A stretch of DNA of 64,000 nucleotides, from the NCBI GenBank assembly GCA_964549615.1, contig CAZJVP010000020.1, positions 62,001 through 126,000 on the forward strand. The letters run 5' to 3'. The translations under genes and the position numbers were made by a program. The notes beneath the pieces were generated by a model that saw only the letters and a list, made by a program, of their open reading frames with translations, ran no database searches and was not told the origin of the DNA. The stretch comes from CAYVLA01 sp964549615 [NCBI: uncultured Thermococci archaeon]. Lineage in GTDB: Archaea > CAYQAE01 > CAYVLA01. Below, in pieces: positions 59,990-64,000 of the stretch (position 1 is its first letter; every line of letters begins with the position of its first letter).

Positions 59990-60337
59990 CGAATCCCTGC
60001 GGGTTCAAAGCGCCATATCACTTTTTCCCCAAGACGCCAAGCCAAAGGTCGGCCGCCACCAAGATCAGGGGCACCCTCAACGAGACTAACACGGTTGCCG
60101 CTCGCGGTCATCCTCGTTCTTGCCTTTTGAGCCCTCATGCCTTACACGCGATGCTCATTGCGATGCGGATAGTCGGCATCTAGATGGCCTGCGTCTAGGA
60201 CGCGATCATGCCACTGCCCACCGACCAGCTCACCGACCGGCATCATTCTGGGGCTGCAACCTCGATCGCCATCCTTTCGTCCCCTTCGGCGCACCAGCTG
60301 CTTACCGGCTTGTGCTCAGAAACCTTGCTCTTTTGAG
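59990..60337. other. Gap before the TIGR04076-like gene
   Basis: 348 bases without a supported gene or RNA; no promoter motif is obvious. Confidence 0.45.
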
Positions 60338-60691
60338 CTAGTCAGCGCGCCTTCGCATTTGACCGAAACTCGGGCCGGTGCGCACGCGCCGAGCAGGATA
60401 GATTCCGAACGTCACCGTCCCACCATCTGTGTAAGGGTCCCCGGGGTCGGGACATTGCACGTATGCTACCCCGCCATCTGGCCCCAGCCCGAGGGAGGCC
60501 GGACTCATGCCCCGGCTTAAACAGGCCAGGAACGGAAGGATGGAGCCCAACGCGTGCGAACATAGGGCGTCGCTTCTACGCAGGTCAAGCCTATACCCCT
60601 GTCGGAAAATCATTCGATCGCCGGCCTTGTAGACTGGGCAGCGCCCTCGAATCCTCTCAACCTTAACCAACAGATCGCATCCCTTCTCCAT
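60338..60691 (-). CDS. TIGR04076-family small protein (117 aa)
   Basis: From ATG 60691, within a longer frame whose N-terminus is antisense to the asnS start. Pattern MEKGCDLLVKVERIRGRCPVYKAGD, then ICSHALGSILPF-like LCSHALGSILPFLACLSRG, and VQCPDPGDPYTDGGTVTFGI is that of TIGR04076 proteins: short, with conserved Cys residues and a C-P-D-P motif. They occur widely in anaerobes; function not established. Confidence 0.7.
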   Translation of the reverse strand: MEKGCDLLVKVERIRGRCPVYKAGDRMIFRQGYRLDLRRSDALCSHALGSILPFLACLSRGMSPASLGLGPDGGVAYVQCPDPGDPYTDGGTVTFGIYPARRVRTGPSFGQMRRRAD

Positions 60692-60763
60692 GCAATTCCC
60701 CTCGCCGCCGCGCCCCAACGCGAAGCTGAAAAACGTTTTCAACCTCGGTGGCACCGGGGCTCC

Positions 60764-62071
60764 ATGAACGCGCCGTCCCTTTGTCCGAACGTCGATAGGA
60801 TTCGCACGATCCTCTCCAGCCAAGCCGTCGGAAAAGCGACGTCGATAAGGGGGTGGGTTCACCGGATCCGATGGAGCAAGAACGTGACCTTCGTGGTCGT
60901 GCGTGATCCGACGGGGATCATCCAGTGTACCGTTAAGCCAGACTGTCCCGACTTTGAGGCATCGAGGGACCTCACGATCGAATCATGCGTGGCCCTGGCC
61001 GGAGTGGTCAAAGAAGATGAGAGGGCACCGGGCGGGTTTGAAGTTTCGGTCTCCTCGCTCAAGGTCATCGGGAAGGCGCAGCCATTCCCCATAACCGAGG
61101 ACCAAAGCACTCCCTTGATCCTCGACAACAGCCATCTGTGGGTAAGGTCGCGGGAGATGACGAACGTGATGATAATCAATGACTCGGTGAACCGGGCGAT
61201 CAGGGAGTATTTCCGACAGCACGAGTTCTACCAAGTCGACCCCCCGATCCTAATAACGGCCGCGGTCGAGGGCGGATCCACCCTCTTCTCTTTGGACTAC
61301 TTCGGAATGAAGGCCTATTTGACCCAGAGCTCCCAGTTTTACCTTGAGGCCTTCATCCAGAGCTTGGAGAGGGTCTACTGCTGCGCCCCCTCCTTTAGAG
61401 CCGAGAAGTCCCGCACCCGGCGCCATCTCACCGAGTTCTGGCATCTGGAGGCCGAGGAGGCATTCTGCGACCTTTGGGGTTCGCTGAAGACGCAGGAGGA
61501 AATGATCGCACATGTCGCACAGTACGTCGCGAGGGAGAGGCCCAGAGAGCTGCGCGAGCTGGGAAGGGACCCGTCGTATCTTGATTCTATCGAAGCTCCC
61601 TTCGAGAAGATTCCCTACGACGAAGCTATCGCCATCGTCCAGAAGAAGGGACTTGAGATGGAGTACGGCCAGGACTTTGGCGTCGATCAGGAGAGGGCGC
61701 TCGTCGAAGAGTTCGATCGGCCCTTCTTCGTCCACAGCTTCCCGAGCGAGGCGAAAGCCTTCTACCACCGGCCGGACCCGAACAATCCCAAAGTCGTGCT
61801 TTGCGCCGATCTCCTCGCGCCGGAGGGAAACGGCGAGATCATCGGCGGCGGCGAGAGGATATATGAGCTCGACCTCCTGCTTCAAAGGATAGAACAGGCG
61901 GGGCTGAACCCGGCCGACTACGCTTGGTACGTGGATCTGCGGCGGTATGGCACATGCCCCCACGCGGGGTTCGGGCTGGGGGTTGCGCGGCTGGTGAAGT
62001 GGTTCTGCAAGCTCGACCACATCAGGCAGGCCGTACCGTTTCCCAGGACGATCAACCGTATCTATCCCTGA
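60764..62071 (+). CDS. asnS: Asparaginyl-tRNA synthetase (class IIb, archaeal type)
   Basis: 435 aa. N-terminal OB-fold anticodon domain (IRGWVHRIRWSKNVTFVVVRDPTG) then class II motifs: VEGGSTLFSLDYFG, SQFYLEAFIQ, FRAEKSRTRRHLTEFWHLEAE (motif 2), EEFDRPFFVHSFP, LLAPEGNGEIIGGGERI and GFGLGVARLVKW (motif 3). The EFWHLEAE and EGxGEIIGG features fit AsnRS rather than AspRS. Direct Asn charging means the organism need not make all Asn-tRNA by transamidation. Confidence 0.9.
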   Translation: MNAPSLCPNVDRIRTILSSQAVGKATSIRGWVHRIRWSKNVTFVVVRDPTGIIQCTVKPDCPDFEASRDLTIESCVALAGVVKEDERAPGGFEVSVSSLKVIGKAQPFPITEDQSTPLILDNSHLWVRSREMTNVMIINDSVNRAIREYFRQHEFYQVDPPILITAAVEGGSTLFSLDYFGMKAYLTQSSQFYLEAFIQSLERVYCCAPSFRAEKSRTRRHLTEFWHLEAEEAFCDLWGSLKTQEEMIAHVAQYVARERPRELRELGRDPSYLDSIEAPFEKIPYDEAIAIVQKKGLEMEYGQDFGVDQERALVEEFDRPFFVHSFPSEAKAFYHRPDPNNPKVVLCADLLAPEGNGEIIGGGERIYELDLLLQRIEQAGLNPADYAWYVDLRRYGTCPHAGFGLGVARLVKWFCKLDHIRQAVPFPRTINRIYP

Positions 62072-62092
62072 AGACAAGTTAGGGCACGAGTC

Positions 62093-63706
62093 TTACCCAG
62101 GGCCCATCATCCCAGCCGCCTCATACGCGGACAGCCCGACCGTGTCTACGTTGGTGGCGAACCCGGGCCCGCCAGCAGCCACGTAGCCGTAGCTGGCGCC
62201 AAGCGGACTCGGTGTGATCCAGAAAGCATACAGCCGGCCCTCCTTGAGGCAAAACCGAAGCCGAACCGCCTTCCCGGCTAGGTCCGAGAGGTCCTCCCCC
62301 CCTTCCCATCGAACTTCGCGCAGGGTGGAATCGCACGAAACGGGGATACATCGGGCGAGCGAGAACGGTTCGATCACATTCCCCTTCCTGTCGAGCACTT
62401 CTACGCGGAGCTCGCCTTCCGCTGAGTCAACGTTGACGAAGAGGTGCCGTCCCTTGAACCTGACCATCCGGGTGACCAACGTGCCCCAGTCCTTGCCCGC
62501 ATCCATCGAGGCGAAGCCATCCCGTCGCAACACCGCTAGGCCCGTGCCGCATGCTCCCGACTTGGACGTGCCTCGCACCCCGGCTCGACCGCTCACGTAG
62601 AAGAAAAGCCGGTCGCCCACGACCAGGCAGCAGCCCCCAGCTGATTGAACGTTGCCCCAGTTCCAGTCACCATACCTCTCCGACACGGGGATGAACGGGG
62701 TGCGGACCGGCCGATGCCAGTGGAAACCGTCGCGGCTGAAGCCCACGACGATCTCGTTAATCTTAGGCCGGTCCGTTGGCTGGCCCCGCCAAACGCTGAA
62801 AAGCCCGAGCAACAGGCTCTCGTACGCGACGGCGTCTAGGTTGTAGAGCTCCGGCCTCGTCATCAGGCTGGGGTGCTGCAGGTCAAGGCCGTCAGCCCGC
62901 GTCCAGAGGGGAGGTTGGCCAGCTTCCCAACGGGCCCCCGCAAGAACGTCCCGGTTCTCCCAGTATCGGCGAAAACGCCCCATCGTATCGGGCTCGTAGT
63001 CTCGCAGGCTAAAGACCCAGACCCGGCGGAAAGGATTCCAGAAGACGGTCGTGCGATCGCCGCAGGGACCGCTCCGGGCCGCAGCATCGGACCAGTGGAT
63101 GCCATCCGCCGAGAAATGTATGGAGAGTCCCCAGGCGCCTTCGCGGTGGGAACGAAACATCTTGTAGCGCCGCGCCGGATCTGCCTCTTCCAGGTCCATC
63201 CATATCGTGACGGAATCCCGGTCTCCCCTATGGACGATGTTCGTGGGAGGACAAACGTCCAGCGACGGTTTTTCCCAGTGGATGCCGTCCCGCGAGACCG
63301 CATAGCAGGTCGAGCTGAAACCCGCCATGTACCACATCCTGAATGAGCTGGATTCAGGATCGTACCAGACGCCGTCGCTAAATACCATTGCAAGGGGGGA
63401 GTCGCTGTCGTTCTCCCAGAGCCTGTCAGGTTTCAGAACGGGATTGATGGGCAGATACTCCGCGGCGTGGAACGTTCGTCGGAGCGTCGTGTGCTCGATG
63501 AGAAAGTCGTCCACGAACAACTGGCGTCCGACGTCGATCGGGATGATCGCCGGAGGCCGAGCTAGGTAGGGGGGCAGCCCAGGATCCGAGGGAAGGGAAC
63601 GCCTTCCCGGCGGCCAGGTGCGGGGAAGCCGGATGCCGTTGTAGAGGGTCTGGCTTCCCGACTTGTTCGCTGTACGCACCGTTGTTCGTTTTCCCATGTC
63701 TTTCAT
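62093..63706 (-). CDS. Five-bladed beta-propeller glycosidase-like protein (GH32/43/68-type)
   Basis: 537 aa. The start RQLFVDDFLIEHTTLRRTFH with VLKPDRLWEND is typical of a large family of uncharacterised propeller glycosidase-like proteins. Blades: VWYDPESSSFRMWYMAG, YAVSRDGIHWEKP, IHFSADGIHWSD, VVGFSRDGFHWHRP and FFYVSGRAG. A C-terminal beta sandwich (about 415-510) starts RHLFVNVDSAEGELRVEVLD. No signal peptide. Probably acts on plant- or microbe-derived sugars; exact reaction unknown. Confidence 0.75.
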   Translation of the reverse strand: MKDMGKRTTVRTANKSGSQTLYNGIRLPRTWPPGRRSLPSDPGLPPYLARPPAIIPIDVGRQLFVDDFLIEHTTLRRTFHAAEYLPINPVLKPDRLWENDSDSPLAMVFSDGVWYDPESSSFRMWYMAGFSSTCYAVSRDGIHWEKPSLDVCPPTNIVHRGDRDSVTIWMDLEEADPARRYKMFRSHREGAWGLSIHFSADGIHWSDAAARSGPCGDRTTVFWNPFRRVWVFSLRDYEPDTMGRFRRYWENRDVLAGARWEAGQPPLWTRADGLDLQHPSLMTRPELYNLDAVAYESLLLGLFSVWRGQPTDRPKINEIVVGFSRDGFHWHRPVRTPFIPVSERYGDWNWGNVQSAGGCCLVVGDRLFFYVSGRAGVRGTSKSGACGTGLAVLRRDGFASMDAGKDWGTLVTRMVRFKGRHLFVNVDSAEGELRVEVLDRKGNVIEPFSLARCIPVSCDSTLREVRWEGGEDLSDLAGKAVRLRFCLKEGRLYAFWITPSPLGASYGYVAAGGPGFATNVDTVGLSAYEAAGMMGPG

Positions 63707-63794
63707 CTCGTGTGGACCGGGGCGGACCGCACAACTCCCGATAGGTCTTGCTCGGGGCAGTACGGCATCTCTGGGCGGAGACTTGCACTGCGCC

Positions 63795-63804
63795 CTTTTA
63801 TAAC
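63795..63804. promoter_or_regulatory. TATA-like element near the right edge
   Basis: cttttataac, about 90 bases upstream of the minus-strand glycosidase-like gene and about 130 upstream of the partial plus-strand frame at the edge; direction uncertain. Confidence 0.35.
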
Positions 63805-63932
63805 CGTTGCGCGATCAAGCGATCAAGCAGCCGGACGGTCAAGGGATGGGACCGCGGGGTTCGGGATGCGGCCGGTTTGTCGCAAGCTTCATCGAGCCGG
63901 TATCTGAACAAGGACTGCGAGCCCGAAGTTCT

Positions 63933-64000
63933 ATGCTCAGCCTAGCAGTTTTGAGCCTACGCCCGAAGATCGATGAGAACGAGCGCACGATTCAGCGGAA
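63933..64000 (+). CDS. Possible start of a gene leaving the right edge
   Basis: Frame open from ATG 63933 (and from ATG 63846) to the end of the window. The first residues, MLSLAVLSLRPKIDENERT, resemble the N-terminal strand and helix of nitrilase-superfamily proteins, but 22 codons cannot prove it. Confidence 0.3.
   Translation, partial: MLSLAVLSLRPKIDENERTIQR

Overview
The window looks like a GC-rich archaeal chromosome segment. Archaeal markers are the class I CCA-adding enzyme coupled to the 2',3'-cyclic RNA phosphodiesterase ThpR, a DUF2070 membrane protein, a Tsr3/L40e pair, an archaeal-type AsnRS, an AEP-type primase-like protein, a HerA-type ATPase, and many TATA boxes 25-35 bases before start codons (leaderless promoters). 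Two anaerobic (class III) ribonucleotide reductases imply an anaerobe or facultative anaerobe. I cannot fix the phylum from sequence alone; a Thermoplasmata-like or other uncultured lineage is possible.

Layout. 0-13 kb is mostly housekeeping: a glutaredoxin-like protein with one NrdD, a winged-helix regulator, thpR-cca, a second NrdD, an IS66 transposase remnant, a thioredoxin-like lipoprotein, an HDAC-family deacetylase coupled to DUF2070, tsr3 overlapping rpl40e, and ilvE. At 13.2 kb lies tRNA-Glu(CTC) that appears to carry a 20-nt intron in the D arm. 13.6-20 kb holds a five-bladed-propeller glycosidase-like protein, secreted proteins, a sulfatase-superfamily enzyme lacking the formylglycine cysteine, a nitrilase-family enzyme and an MNT/HEPN toxin-antitoxin pair.

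20-36 kb is the most unusual part. It is a nearly continuous block of extracytoplasmic membrane-anchored proteins: four copies of a putative glutamine-amidotransferase-like (PF07090-like) family with a conserved C-terminal coiled-coil/TM tail, a two-gene module (here called A and B), a 419-residue tandem-duplicated FG-GAP protein, a Reg_prop-type propeller, a clan GH-A glycosidase, a TIM-barrel protein and a metallo-beta-lactamase-like protein. Three of these unrelated ectodomain proteins end in the same cytoplasmic cysteine motif, C-x8-C-x2-C-x11-C. A second A-B module with a fifth PF07090-like protein is at 52.6-55.7 kb, followed by a decayed sixth copy.

36-49 kb carries sugar/sugar-acid catabolism genes (HpaI-type aldolase, ThuA-like, two Gfo/Idh/MocA oxidoreductases, nitrilase-family amidase, zinc dehydrogenase, TIM-barrel isomerase), a PiT phosphate permease with its PhoU-like partner, and a small membrane operon ending in a DUF4097-like protein. 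49-64 kb returns to information processing and central metabolism: THUMP protein, HerA-like ATPase, primase-like protein, a bacterial-type GAPDH, an AAC(3)-family acetyltransferase, AsnRS and a second propeller glycosidase-like protein.

Working picture (inference): the organism scavenges or senses glycans at its surface with membrane-anchored propeller, TIM-barrel and amidotransferase-fold ectodomains, and processes the sugars with the dehydrogenase/aldolase/isomerase genes downstream. Many starts below were moved from the longest ORF to the position fitting a promoter, ribosome binding site or signal peptide; these choices are stated in each entry.
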